Shown: positions 32,706-44,285, counted from the stretch's first letter. The stretch is DNA of 64,000 bases from Paracentrotus lividus (GCA_940671915.1 CALNVZ010001583.1:183246-247245); one strand, 5' to 3'. Notes: generated by a model not told the origin, from the sequence alone. Made by a program: numbers and translations.

Positions 32706-33430
32706 AAGTTCACAAGGCGATTATCACAACTTTGATTAATGATTTCGGAACAATATTAAACAAAAATTAGCACTGGATTAAAATTGCAAAAAATGCAGTT
32801 TTTATAGTGAATTTTACGTGGTAAATTCGATCAAATATGATTGAATACCTGTTTTGGAAGTGTATTACAACTATTGCTAACAATTCACGGTTGAATGAAC
32901 ACATAAAACAAACCAACATATAGGTCGATTTTTAATAATAATAATCAGGCATTGCAGTAATTTTAGGCACTAAAATCATCTCAATAACATTTTGGGGATT
33001 ATGTTTAAAACCTTTTGACATGTGTCAATGATCCTATGGTACTTCTTCAAAAATTCATGCTTCAATGAGCACGTGAGACTAGAAAACCATTTTTGTCATG
33101 TATGGACTAAAATTTGAATTTTTACTTTGATTAAACAGCACGATTGTTTTGGGGGAGTATCTCGGAATTTATTTTCAAAAAAATCCCGATGTTTCACGCC
33201 TCACTAGGCACAAGATACAAGAAAATCTTGCAAATGAGAAGAAAGTTTAGGGCTCCGTCACGGTTCAGTGACTTACCGGATAAGCAATTTGAATCAAGAG
33301 CCTGTTCGTTGGTGACCATCTTAAGCTGTGTGTCAAGTTTCATGAAATAAATTGAAGTCAAATGGACAAAAATTAACAATGAAAATATGCCAAATTTCAC
33401 TTTTTGCTAAACCTCTATACACAAAGTCAA
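32706..33430. other. AT-rich non-coding stretch, nothing recognised
   Basis: No exon-like frame, tRNA or inverted ends were found. The short frames around 33144-33400 have no recognisable motif. Confidence 0.4.
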
Positions 33431-33744
33431 TGGGGGAGGCAATCATTATCTGACAATTGTGAAATTCAGCCTAAATTTATTAATGATTATTGTTTATTCT
33501 ACTACTACTAGTATGGAGTTGCTTTTTTGAAAGCATTTGTTGTTTTGATTTTACTCCCACGTTTGCACAATTCGAAATTTACATGTTCGCAAACAATGCG
33601 CCGTGTTCATCCAAGCGTATAGATTAATACCAAAAGATGCGGGAGGAGTTACTCTTAAGAATATGTATAAGAATTTGGGGTTTATAAATTGTTTTTCTTT
33701 TTATTGACATTTTTCTAGGTGTAAAGTTTTTTCTGACTCGCTCG

Positions 33745-33755
<11 letters not shown>
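33430..33755. mobile_element. Element G, half copy (ends TGACTCGCTCGGTGTATA)
   Basis: The order TTTGATTTTACTCCC, GTTCGCAAACAATGCG, CATCCAAGCGTA, GATGCGGGAGGAGTTACTCT, GGGGTTTATAAATTG and TTTTTTCTGACTCGCTCGGT is the reverse complement of 62690-62900 in the complete copy (62678-63694). It is followed by (AT)n at 33753-33780. Confidence 0.65.
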
Positions 33756-33783
<28 letters not shown>

Positions 33784-33831
33784 TATAACAAAAAAACAAA
33801 ATGTAGTCCAGTGATATATATATATATATAT

Positions 33832-34720
33832 ATAAAAAGAGAGGTGAAATTAATGAAACAGACGATTTGAAACGTAACTCTCATATTCTTTTAATTCACA
33901 AGCTTTCGGCCAGTATGGCCTTCTAGTGGGGTTTGTTATGTCATTCCGTAGGACTAAATTGCCCAAAGTGATATTTTGGTCGATTTGGCTTCTAGAGGGT
34001 CCTACTCATCCAAAAATGATGGGGTTCAAATTTTCAGACCCCTCCTTCATTTCTTATTGGGCCTGGGCCTTTTGGGGCGCCATTTTGGCCCAATATATGA
34101 ATTTTGTGTGTTCCTCCCTAATTCAAAATTGTTCCGCCAATTTCACTGTTAAGTTGTCCAGAATTTCAAAGAAATTAATACCGAATAATATTGCATCATC
34201 AAAATTTACTTTCTTTACAGTTAAGGGGTCCCTAATGACAAAAGAATTGTGAAAACTGAAGGGCGTAAGTATAAAATTGATGAAAATGTGGCGTTTTTTA
34301 TTTCGGGCTAGGATGTAAAAAAAAAAATGAATTGAAATGGTATTAAACATTGGAATAAATGAAGAACAATTGTCACATACCATCTAGACAGATAGATGGC
34401 TATTCCAACTTTTTAAAGGTACAAATATATCCCAATTTAATCTTTTATCAGATGTAAACGTTACTTCGACAACAGATGGCGACAAACATATTTTGATAAA
34501 GTTTGTAAAAAAATACTTTTAAATATCAACTTCTGGTCACTCTAAATGCATGGACAATTCAAAAATAAAAGAAAGTTTAGAACTGTAGTACTTTTACAAA
34601 TAATGTTTACTAAATCGCACGTTTTGTTTTGTTACAAATTGTATTTGCCGACCTACACTCATCGCCTGCTTGAATTTTTACATAAAAAGTTACAGGGAAG
34701 CGGACACTATTTCTTTCATT
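33832..34720. repeat. Element J, left inverted arm
   Basis: Begins near AAATTAATGAAACAGACGAT and continues CACAAGCTTTCGGCCAGTATGG and GGGGTTCAAATTTTCAGACC. The right arm (about 38700-39512) holds these reversed (GACCGAAAGCTTGTGAATC, GAAATGAAACAGATGACACG reversed, TTGAACCCCAT). Similarity thins out toward the middle. The two arms bracket about 5.7 kb. The perfect stem GGCCA-GTA-TGGCC at 33911-33923 corresponds to the ribozyme-like stem described for the right arm. Confidence 0.6.
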
Positions 34721-35480
34721 AAGATGCTACGACTCTATAGTGGCGGATACAGGCGGGGGCGCAGGAGACGCGCACCCCCTCTTTAATTTCAAAACCACTC
34801 ATTGACTGTACATGTTAAATATGAAAAAATTTCGGCAGCGTCCCCTATTGTTCTTGCATGTTAACTCGAAAAGAAAGACAAGATCTCTGTGTAGAATAAT
34901 TGTATCATCTTGTGCGCATGCCCGCTCCTCAAAAGCATACTATAAGTATACCTTGACTATCAGTGGCGGATCCAAGATTTCGTTACAGGGGGCCCAAAAT
35001 TGGATTTTCAGATAGCTGAGCCCCAACAAAGATAAAGTAAGGAACCCTCTGGTTCCTATAAAAAATAATTAACCTAAAGGCCTTCGAGCACGCAGGGCGA
35101 GCTTAAAATAAAAGTCATGATCTTGAATATGAAGGACCTGAAGTGTGAGTTGTTTAATAAAAAAATTGGGAGCAGGGAAAAGGGGTTCAGAAATATCGCA
35201 GCCTCCTACAAAGGGGGAGGGGGTTAAATGGCTGAGTCCCAACCGATAGGAGGATGCCCTTGGTAAGGCTCAATGATAATGAAGACCCACCCCACAAACA
35301 ACGGCGGTGTTCAAAGGCTGATACCCAACCGAGGCAGTAGTGACCCTTTGGTTCCTATAAAAACAAAACTAAACCTTAAAGACCGTTGACGGAGTAAATA
35401 CAACCTTACATTGATTGAAAGCTAAGTAGGCGTATAACATAAATACCTCCAAAGTAAATTAATTTTTCATAACAGTATTC
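34721..35480. other. Spacer inside J with fragments of the GGCGGATCCA repeat
   Basis: At 34965-35020, CAGTGGCGGATCCAAGATTT and GGGGGCCCAAAATTGGATTT resemble the start of element M and the sequence at 38230-38290. GCGGATACAGGCGGGGGCGC lies near 34744. No exon is evident. Confidence 0.4.
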
Positions 35481-35481
35481 A

Positions 35482-35845
35482 TAAAAAAGATGATCGAACA
35501 TCAACCAGGCCATCCCTCCCAAGTACTCGTAAAATTACCCCTATTATATAATGCGGCTGATGACGTCAAAGAGTTTAAGGGAATGCTACTGCCAGCATGA
35601 TTGGTTTCGCCTTTAGAAAACACGTTTGATTGCTATATCAGAACAATAGAATTACTAGCACACATGGGGTCTATTGTTTGATATAGCAATACAAACGTGT
35701 TTTTTAAAGCCGAAACCCTATCATGCCTGGCAGCAGCATTCCCTTAAACTTCTTTGACGTCATCAGCCGCCTTATATAATAGGGTACTTTTACGAGTACT
35801 TGGGAGGGATGGCCTGGTTGAGGTTCGATCACCTTTTTAATGAAA
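35482..35845. repeat. 365-bp palindromic MITE centred near 35665
   Basis: Left-arm strings GATCGAACATCAACCAGGCC, CCCTCCCAAGTACTCGTAAA, GACGTCAAAGAGTTTAAGGG and AAACACGTTTGATTGCTATA are mirrored on the right (TATAGCAATACAAACGTGTT, CCCTTAAACTTCTTTGACGT, TTTTACGAGTACTTGGGAGG, GGCCTGGTTGAGGTTCGATC). Confidence 0.85.
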
Positions 35846-36164
35846 AACTTTCTAAATGGAAGATAAAATGCTTAAATTGGGAATTGTTGTATTAGGAGAA
35901 ATATTAGCTTTCGTTTTATATGTAATTTTGGTTTTCATTTCTCGGTCCGGTCTGGGACTTTAAAGATTTGCAAAAGTGCAGAGTGGGCTGAAAGGATGTA
36001 TTTGAGAGATTTGAAATGTATCCCATGCTTCAAAACAAATTGGGAGGGGACAAGGAGGGAGGGGCTTAATAATACCCATACCCAATAATACCCATACCCC
36101 TCAAACATTGGGTTCATAGTATGCAGCCCCAACCAAGATAGTCAGGGGAGGGGGGGGGGTGGCT

Positions 36165-37808
36165 GTTGAGCCCTCAAATGTAAAATCGCCCACTAATGTA
36201 AAAATGCCCTCAAATGTCACAACACGTCAACCACAAATGTAAAAATTGCCCTCAAATGTCACAACACGTACACCAGAAATGTAAAAATGCCCTCAAATGT
36301 CACAACACACACGTCACCAATGTAAAAATGCCCTCAAATGTCACAACACGTCAACCACAAATGTAAAATGACACTAATGTCATAAACATGTCGACCACAA
36401 TGTAAAAAGTTTTCATTTAAAACCACTAATGTCTGAACATGTCAACCGCAAATGTAAAAATTATTCCATGTATCATAATAATGCGGAATGTTATTAAAGG
36501 GAACAAAACATTTTCAATTATATTACACACATGCATACTTCCATAGATTATGCACACAACATGCAACAACTCACACACAGGCACATACATACACATCACA
36601 TATACACACACATACACACCCACACGCATAACGTTTAAACGGGGAGTGTCCAGTAACAAGATTTACTGGTAATGTTATCAACTATCTGGCCAGCTTGTGT
36701 GTAAAAATCGGCATGATCCAATGTGGTATGCGTGATTGAAACACATAAAAAAGGCACATTTTGAAAGTCACATGAGTCCCTTTTTTAGGATATAAACTGA
36801 GCAAAAATGGGTAAATTCTATTTGGAGGCATGTTATAAGCGTCTTTTTTGTGTTATGTTATTATATGAGCAGCCTCTATTCCATTAATCTGACATGTTTT
36901 ACGGAAATTTTTATGGAAAATGCCATTCCCATATTTTTCACAAAATCAAGCTGAGCCAAAATTATGGCGTTAAACAAAGCAATTTTCTTGAAAACTATGC
37001 CCATCTATGCACATAACTGTCATGACTATGTGAGTAGGAGTCTGAAAATTCGTGCATGAAATCCCTATGAAGGGGGGGGGGGGCAGGGTGCATATCCCCG
37101 CTCGATTCTACACCTTTCTTCAAGAGCCTATGGGGGGGTCGTTTCGCATGAATGGACGCTTATGCACACAGGTTGGTAAGGCTATACGGCATCAAACAAA
37201 GACTCCATAATAACGCAGTATTCGCTTGAGACTAACGAAAGTTACAATTTTGCACCCAAAAAGGAAAAGAATGCCCGAAAATGGTGCAATAATTTTTAGA
37301 TAATTCCATACCCCGTCTTTTTATCTAATCTCTTGTTTTATAAAACATAATGAATGAATGAAAAACATAATGAATGAATGAAACATAATACATAATATAG
37401 AAAGATTTTTAAAATCTTCTATACTATGTATTATGCTTATAATCGTAATTGAAACATTTTTGTTCCATTTAGCAACATTCCTCGTTGTTAATATACATGT
37501 GATGAGTTTTTACATTTGTGGGTGACATGTTAAGACATTAGTTGTTAAATGAAAACTTTTTACATTTGTGGTCAACATGTTATGACATTAGTGTCATTTT
37601 CACATTATGGTTGACATGTTGTGACATTTGAGGGCATTTTTTACATTTGTGGTTGATGTGTTGTTACATTTGAGGGCATTTTTACATTCGTGGTTGACGT
37701 GTTGTGACATTTGAGGGCAATTTTACATTGTGGTTGACGTGTTGAGACATTTGAGGGCATTTGAGGGCATTTTTACATTAGTGGGCGATTTTTACATTGA
37801 GGGCTCAA
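36165..37808. mobile_element. Element K: TTGAGCCCTCAAATGTAAAA ends built of about 40-bp repeats
   Basis: The first 310 bp repeat AATGTAAAAATGCCCTCAAA and TGTCACAACACGTCAACCAC about six times. The last 310 bp (37500-37808) carry the same units reversed (TGTGACATTTGAGGGCATTT). The outermost bases TTGAGCCCTCAA...TGTAAAATCGCCCACTAATG are inverted repeats. The 1-kb centre is unique, with a (CACATA)n stretch near 36585-36620 and a small palindrome near 37410. Subterminal repeats in both ends with no coding centre suggest a non-autonomous DNA transposon. Confidence 0.75.
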
Positions 37809-38700
37809 CATGGGCTCAGACCCCTGCAGTGGTATCTATTTTAAAATGCAATTTAAGTGCAAATCAGAAACCTGGTATATGTCAATAGAGACGCGAAATG
37901 TGAGCTGTTTTAAGAAATGAGAGAGGGGTCACTGATTTCCACTCACTAATATTTTTGGAGGTGCTTAATGATATCTGAAACTCCCTCCCCCTCCCTCCAA
38001 CAAAAAACAAACAAACAAACAACAAGACAAAGAAAGAAAAGAAAAGAAAGAAAGAAAGGAAAGAAGAGAAAAAAAACATCTAACGTTTTAAATTATATAT
38101 ATTTCGATACACTGTACATATGGCATCATAATTTGGAATTCATTTATTTAAGATATGGTAGCTTGTTGTTTGCTTGTTTTTTTTGTTATTGAGTTTTTCC
38201 TTGTTGTTTTGTAGATTTTGTTTGTTCTCATTGGCGAATCCAGAATTTCTTCATATACAGGGGTGGGGGGGGGGCAAAATTGGACTTTCAGATTTTGTAA
38301 ACCCAAATTTAGTTCCCGATACACCGGCGAGCCAAAAGGTACATTCAATTCTTCGTACGTCACGCTGGGCGAGCGATAAGCGGGGGGGGGGGGGGGTCTA
38401 TTTTACTTCGCTTTTTTTCTTCTTTTTCCCTTTTCCCCCCCCCCCTTTTTTTTTTTGCTGGGGGGGGGGGGCCAAGCTGGATTTTCCGCCGGCCTGGTTT
38501 CTTTCAACCCCCCCCCCCAATATCTGCATAGTATGAAGTGTCAACACATGGAAGAAAGAGTTCTCCATGATTAATCCATAAACAATTTAATATATAATAA
38601 GAACGTTATCCATACTTTTTACAATTTGTAGTGATATCGGCAGACGTGATGGGGGGCATAACAAAAGTAGCAAAGAAGAATGCACGATATTGCCTTATTT
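37809..38700. repeat. Low-complexity stretch: A/G-rich tract and G/C homopolymers
   Basis: A (GAAA)n-like tract at 38005-38080 is followed by a repeat segment (38228-38300, GGCGAATCCAGAATTTCTTC, similar to 34970) and G or C runs at 38262, 38382, 38435, 38461 and 38509. Open frames in this part are products of low complexity. Confidence 0.6.
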
Positions 38701-39512
38701 ACCATGTGGAAAGTATTATATATATTTAAAAAAAAAAATCTCATTTCTGTTCCTGCATTTAAAGCGTCCAAAAGATGATTTTTGAGAGAATTTTAAATTA
38801 GTTTCCAAATGTGTATGGCGCCCTCTGTTGTTGAATCATGATGTCCAGGGATAATCAAGGATGATTTTTTACATTTAACTTGTCAAATATAATTATGTTG
38901 ATGGTGTATGATATATGTGCTTCAACTATACCACTGAATGTTTACAAAGTGTCTTTTCATTTCAAATTTTTCGCCCAAAATAAAGAAAATTGACTCGTTT
39001 TTCAACATTTTTATTTTTCATTTTTAATTTTGTTGTCATTTTTCTTCATTTGAGCCCATTATGGTAAAAATAATACAACTCTTAGGATGAAATGTCACTG
39101 ATAATGAACTACCATGACATTTCTGGTCACTTTAGATTAAAAATTGTAAGGAAATTTGATTTGAAGAGGAATACACGACATTTTCCTAATGGGCCAATAT
39201 GGCGCCCTTTAAAGGGCCCCCAGGAAATGAAGGAGGGGTCTTAAAATTTGAACCCCATCAATTTCTGATAGCTTGGATCCTAATGGACCCAAAAATGCAA
39301 AAAAAATCAAAATGGGCGTTTCAGTCGCACGGGAGCTGTTTTGATGACATACCATACCACACTATTCTTCAGGCCGGTTGTTTTTAGTTCATCTGAGAGA
39401 TGAACTAAAAAAAACCGGCCTGATGAAGGCCATGCTGACCGAAAGCTTGTGAATCAAAGGAATTTGAGAGCTACGTTTCGTGTCATCTGTTTCATTCATT
39501 TCGCCTATACTA
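38700..39512. repeat. Element J, right inverted arm
   Basis: Inverted partner of 33832-34720: GGGCCAATATGGCGCCCTTT, GAAATGAAGGAGGGGTCT, TTTGAACCCCATCA and GACCGAAAGCTTGTGAATC lie in reverse order and strand. An additional 51-bp hairpin (39371-39421) is present only in this arm. Confidence 0.6.
39371..39446 (+). ncRNA. Hairpin followed by a hammerhead-ribozyme-like core
   Basis: AGGCCGGTTGTTTTTAGTTC and the mirrored GAACTAAAAAAAACCGGCCT form a near-perfect hairpin of about 22 bp. Directly after it, CTGATGA (39420-39426), a stem (GGCCA-TGC-TGACC) and GAAA (39441-39444) reproduce the order of the hammerhead core. Comparable CTGATGA...GAAA motifs are known in the terminal repeats of Penelope-like retroelements. 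The helix needed around the cleavage site was not identified, so activity is doubtful. Confidence 0.35.
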
Positions 39513-39579
39513 AATAAAAGATAGTTCACTGCATAGCACGTTACTCAGGGGGTCCGTTTTCATTATATATATATATATA

Positions 39580-40556
39580 TACAGTGGTGGCCGAAATTAT
39601 TAGAACACCTGAACCTACACAAAGTCTATGGGATTATCAATGCCGTAGTTCATTTGCCGAAATCAGATTAAAGATATTTTTTGTGTGCCATGAGCTTTCA
39701 TGAATTTTTAGCATAGGGTCTTACGTATGTGTAGACACCAAATTTATATACTTTCGACCATCTGGTGATGCGCAGCATTAAAAACAGTTGCGCTATGCGC
39801 TTTTGGTTTCCCCATAGACTTGTGTATTAAACATGTAGTCCAAATTCAAAAAAGTAAAATGCCAAATACATATGCCGATTGCTCAAAAAGTATTCGAGGT
39901 AGAAGTATGGAAGTTAGCAGACTTATTTATTCTAATATACCTCAAATGCATGCTAAGTTTCAGAACATTTGGTCAAATGGGGAGGGTGAATTCGCCCCCA
40001 CCCTTGGTGGTGAGATGACCAAAATAACCATGCCCACCGAAGGTTAAGACTATTTTTTCATTTAATGAAGACACTCCATGTAAATGTATATTTTTAAAAA
40101 GGAAATTGCATGAGCAATTCAAATATGTGAAAAGGGTCATTGGAAAGGGGGACTTAAATAGGGGCACTGGATTAAAAATTTGGGGCCCTTCGAAAATAAT
40201 TTTAAAACCCCCACATAAGATGTAACTACTTCACCCTGTGTTGTTATGAATGCCATTTTTGACATCCTCAGGAAATTTCCTTTCAGAATACATATACTTT
40301 TGTAAGGAGAGGCTTAAAATGACACTTTGAAAGGGGCAAGAGTTTTTTAGATTTTTCAATCGGTGGTGTAACATAAAAAAGGGCGACTTGGGGGCGAGTT
40401 CCCAACGCATGGCTATGTTATCTAGTTTTTAAAGCATAATGATGATATTCGGAGACATTCCAGCCATTTTATAGGTACCTAAATGGTCAACTGATTGAAA
40501 ATTACTAAAGTCATTTATATATGCTTGGTGTTCTAATAATTTTGGCCACCATTGTA
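39580..40556. mobile_element. Element I, 977-bp Tc1/mariner-type MITE (TACARTGGTGGCC ends)
   Basis: The left end TACAGTGGTGGCCGAAATTA (then TTAGAACACC) and the right end reversed, TACAATGGTGGCCAAAATTA (then TTAGAACACC), differ at two of 30 positions and are bounded by TA in an (AT)n context. That combination is typical of Tc1/mariner. The interior has no transposase frame. Confidence 0.85.
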
Positions 40557-40570
40557 TATATACATGTATA

Positions 40571-41714
40571 TACAGGGCGTCCCAAAAAGAACTATACACT
40601 TTTGAAATGGCTGCCAAATGAAAAATATTTGATTTACGTAACGAAATTTACATGTATGGAAAGCTCATTATCCCAACTTTCATATCACACCAAAAAGTCT
40701 GAAAATAAGTCATGCATGAATGAGCAGCGTTCACTTTTGTAAAGGGTATGGAAATTAGGGTGCGCAGGAATTGCCTACCAATTTGTATGAGGAAAGTCAT
40801 TTGGAGCTTACGGAATTGAGGTTGATATGCAGAATTACTGATCAATTATGACGAGTTGGGGTTTGCTAAGAGAAATTTGTAGAATTGGGGATTATGATTT
40901 CATGCATGAGTGAACAGGAATATGTATTTCCTATTATAGCATTGTAGCCTTCCAAGTTGTCTTCAGTGGTGTGTTAGTGGTAGTCAGATGGGGTGCAGAA
41001 CAAGTAAGATGCAGGGTAAGATTTTTGATCCCTTTGATGATCGTTTTCATGATCTTTTCGATTGTCTGAATGTCAAACATCAGTGGCATTTTTTTTCTTC
41101 AACAAACAGGTTGTGCATCGAAAGAGGAGGAGGACACGTTCAGCATTGAACTAGCAGACTTTTATTTAAATTTGCATTATCAGATTTTTTTCCTCTTTTT
41201 GTTTGTTACAGGAATGGATGAACAAGTGAAAATAAAAAGAACAAAATTCAACTGAAAATAAAGACGCGCATGTTAATTACAAATACACTGTACCATATTC
41301 CTTTACAAAAGATCAATTGCTAAAATGACTGGATAGTTGGTGGTTGATCAATTGAGTTGATTGATTTATTGACATGGTGATTGAAACTAACTATAGAGAT
41401 GATGCAATGCTGATTATTAGTGAAACATTTGGAGACTGGTACACTGTTGATTAAATGATGCTAGCTGGGTGTGATTGTCTAATTATGGACTGATTGATGA
41501 TAGATGATAGATTGTCATCAACCATCCCAATTTGGGTAAATGTGAGTAGACCGGGATGCAGGAAGGTTGTCAGAATATTTGAGTAGAAACCAATGAATAT
41601 GAATGTTCAAAAACACCCCATGCAAAAAGAGAAGAGAAAGATTAAGAAGAGAGAGAGGGAGGGAGACAGGAGAGAAAGAAAGAAGAGAGAGGGAGGAGCG
41701 ATGAAGACAAAGAT

Positions 41715-41754
<40 letters not shown>

Positions 41755-42207
41755 AAGAGGAGGGAGAGAAAAAAGAGAGAGAGAGATTAAACACACCACT
41801 GAAGGACCTCACTAAATATACCTTGGAAGTTACAATGCAACAATAGGAAAATACATATTCCTGTCACTCATGCAATGAAATTGTAATCCCAATTCCACAA
41901 ATTTCACTTAGCAAACCCCAACTCATCATAATTGATCAGTAATTCTGCATATCATCCTCAATTCCATAAGCTTCAAATGACTTTCCTCATACAACTAGTA
42001 GGGCAATTCCTGCGCACCCTAATTTCCATACCCTTTACAAATGTGAACGCTGCTCATTCATGCATGACTTATTTTCGGACTTTTTGGTGTCATATGGAAG
42101 TTGGGATAATGAGCTTTCCATAAATATAAATTTCATTACCTAAAATGAAATATTTTTCATTTGGCAGCCATTTCAAAAGTGTATAGTTCTTTTCGGGACG
42201 CCCTGTA
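40571..42207. mobile_element. Element H, 1.6-kb mariner-type element (TACAGGGCGTCCC ends)
   Basis: The ends TACAGGGCGTCCCAAAAAGA and, reversed, TACAGGGCGTCCCGAAAAGA continue as inverted arms of almost 400 bp (40571-40950 and 41820-42207), for example GAACTATACACTTTTGAAAT and ATTTCAAAAGTGTATAGTTC. The TACAGGG-GTCCCAAAA terminus is a common mariner form. The centre holds a (GA)n tract (41635-41790) and no intact transposase. It sits 15 bp from element I. Confidence 0.85.
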
Positions 42208-42805
42208 TATATATATATAATTTTGCACCACTTGAACAGATAACAAATCTTATTAGCCGAACCTGAATACACAGACTACTTTTAAATAAAAACAAAATGG
42301 ATGGAGAGGTTTCCTGATGTGTAATGAAAAACTGCTCATATCTTTGTGATTATTGGACCATATAACTTAAAACTTCGTGATGTTGTAGAAAATGAATTGT
42401 AGTATACGGATGCAAGGATATAAATGACATAATGTTGTAATTTTAACAGTAAATCCTTCTAGAGTGCTATTAGCATTTTTGTTGGACGCGTTGTATGTTA
42501 AAGGGGAGTAAATTTCCTTGAGAAAGCTGAAAGTTTTTTTGGGATTTCGCCTTGTAGTTTTTACACGATGGCCCTAACTAGATAATTTGCTATATCTTCA
42601 AACAATGGACCGTGTAGGGGTCACTCGTCGGTTGGGGTGACTGTGTGTGCTGAATAGAAAAACTTGACAATAACTGCATTTTGGCAGATCATTTCATATA
42701 TGTCATAATGTACCCTGGTCGCCCCATTCGTATTTTGGAAATATGGGCAAATAAATCAAAACGTGTCTTGTTATTTAATGTCGTTTCTTAAATTTCCCTT
42801 TCCAG
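42208..42805 (+). other. Last part of intron 2 before exon 3
   Basis: AT-rich, no repeat pair recognised. It ends with the pyrimidine-rich acceptor AAATTTCCCTTTCCAG at 42805, a strong 3' splice site. Confidence 0.55.
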
Positions 42806-42934
42806 ACTGATCTACATCCTGTAAAGGTGAATAGCAGATACCGACCAGCTAAAGAGGACGATGATGAGATGAATGTCTTTGACGAAGACCTGAAAGTCAC
42901 TTGCCGACAGCAGAACAAAACACCGGAAAAGAAG
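42806..42934 (+). CDS. Exon 3 of the ZU5/UPA gene (UPA-like region)
   Basis: The exon lies between the acceptor CCCTTTCCAG (ending at 42805) and a donor GTACAAG (starting at 42935). It is 129 bp, 43 codons, phase 0 at both ends, matching the phase-0 end of the exon at 18687-18928. It reads TDLHPVKVNSRYRP ... AKEDDDEMNVFDEDLKVTCR ... QQNKTPEKK, an acidic stretch followed by a beta-like L-x-V segment that fits the middle of a UPA domain. The remaining UPA and any Death domain must lie beyond the window or in exons too short for me to recognise. The donor is weaker than the other two (GTACAA rather than GTAAGT). Confidence 0.72.
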
Positions 42935-43634
42935 GTACAAGAACCGCTATCCCATAATTTTATGGAGGCGGTTATTATTATTATTATCATTCATTCATCT
43001 TATTTTTTTACTAACTAAAGTGTCAATTTGAAATCTCGAATTCGGTGTGTGCGAAGCAATTTAAAGGGGATGTAACCGTGAGAGGAGAACATTTGCGAAT
43101 AGAGCAAATTTTCTGTGCGAACCAAAACGAATGTTTTCGAAAATACATGCAAACTTTTAATAAAGGAGTCGGAGGATCAGAATTTGCCAGGATTACAAAA
43201 ATGTTGAAACATTCTCATTTTTGATTAAAAAATCGTAAATTAAATAGTTGGCAAAGTTGGTTTAAGATTGCGAATTAAAAAAAAAAAGAAAAAGAAAAAG
43301 AAGAAGAAAGAGGGGAAAAGACCTTTTTGGAGCTTTAAATAAATCTTTAATGATATTTATCCTAAAAAATAAAAAATTAAACATGTTATATTAAATTTTA
43401 TCAAACTTTGTCCCCTTTTTGAGATACCCCTGATTATCTTAACTTTTCGAAAAATCGATACACATCCTGTTTTATCAGTTACCACCCTCTCCCCCAGCAG
43501 TTAGGACCATTCTCCTTGTTGGGAGAACATGATATTCTCCATTTTGAGGTAATATCAACTCATCAATAATTCATGACATTTCTTGTCCGCTCGTGTACAA
43601 ACGTGTACAAAGTCAATAAATATGACTGTTAACT
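42935..43634 (+). other. Start of intron 3; non-coding
   Basis: A small (ATT)n run at 42971-42990, an A/G-rich run near 43277-43318, and otherwise AT-rich sequence. No further exon of the ZU5/UPA gene was recognised from here to the window end. Confidence 0.5.
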
Positions 43635-43639
43635 TTTTA

Positions 43640-43765
43640 AAAAATCACAGAACAAACCCTCATGGCTAGTGAATGTTGAAAATTCGCTCAATTGAAGATA
43701 TATACTAAAGCTAACTCCAATGAAAAAATAAATATTCACAAGCCATGAGGGTTTTTTTTAATGAA
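43640..43765. repeat. Short palindromic element (AAACCCTCATGGCT arms)
   Basis: AAACCCTCATGGCTAGTGAAT near 43657 is mirrored by ATTCACAAGCCATGAGGGTT near 43733, with AAAAAATCA / TTTTTTAATGA outside. A compact MITE-like hairpin with a 50-bp loop. Confidence 0.55.
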
Positions 43766-43859
43766 TTTTTGAAATAAGTGTACGTTTATGATATTAGAGT
43801 CGTAGAAATGTTCAAGGCGCGCTGTATTTGTCCCCGTTGTATCGATGTTGAGAAAACAA

Positions 43860-44285
43860 AGACAAACGTAAGAAATTCTATAACATAATACAAAAGAAGG
43901 GAAAACATAGAAAACAACTAGAAATTATAAACCAAAATAAGGTAAAACAAAGAAAAAAATGCAGATTGAAGCTGAAAACCAAGTTACACATAACAAATGA
44001 TAGCAGAGAAGATAAAAGATGATGAAAATATAGAAAGAAATTAGAAATTATATAAGAAAATATAAAAGAAGGCAAAAGAAAGAAATACATACGAAATGTA
44101 TAGAAGATGTGTAAGGACAAAACAAAGAAATGCGTAAAAAAAATGATAAAATTAAGATGATTGAAGTAAACTTAGTAATACAAAAGCAATGATAGAAATT
44201 AGAAAAAGTGAAAATACAGAAATACATAAGTTATAATAGAAGAAAAGATGGTGAATATAACGAAAAACATTAGGAATTATATAAA
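43860..44285. repeat. Purine-rich degenerate tandem tract (AAGAAATACATAAGAAAT-like)
   Basis: Words such as AGAAATTATA, AAAGAAGG, AAAACAAAGAAAT and ATACATAAG recur at short irregular intervals. The tract resumes at 44552-44690 after the LINE tail, so that tail probably inserted into it. Confidence 0.6.

Noticed and set aside
36165..36470. CRISPR-like array of 40-bp units
   Set aside because: Units are continuous tandem repeats without unique spacers, occur inverted at the other end of the element, and the genome is eukaryotic.
41593..41790. Arg/Glu-rich frame resembling a nucleic-acid-binding protein
   Set aside because: It is the translation of a (GA)n tract inside element H.
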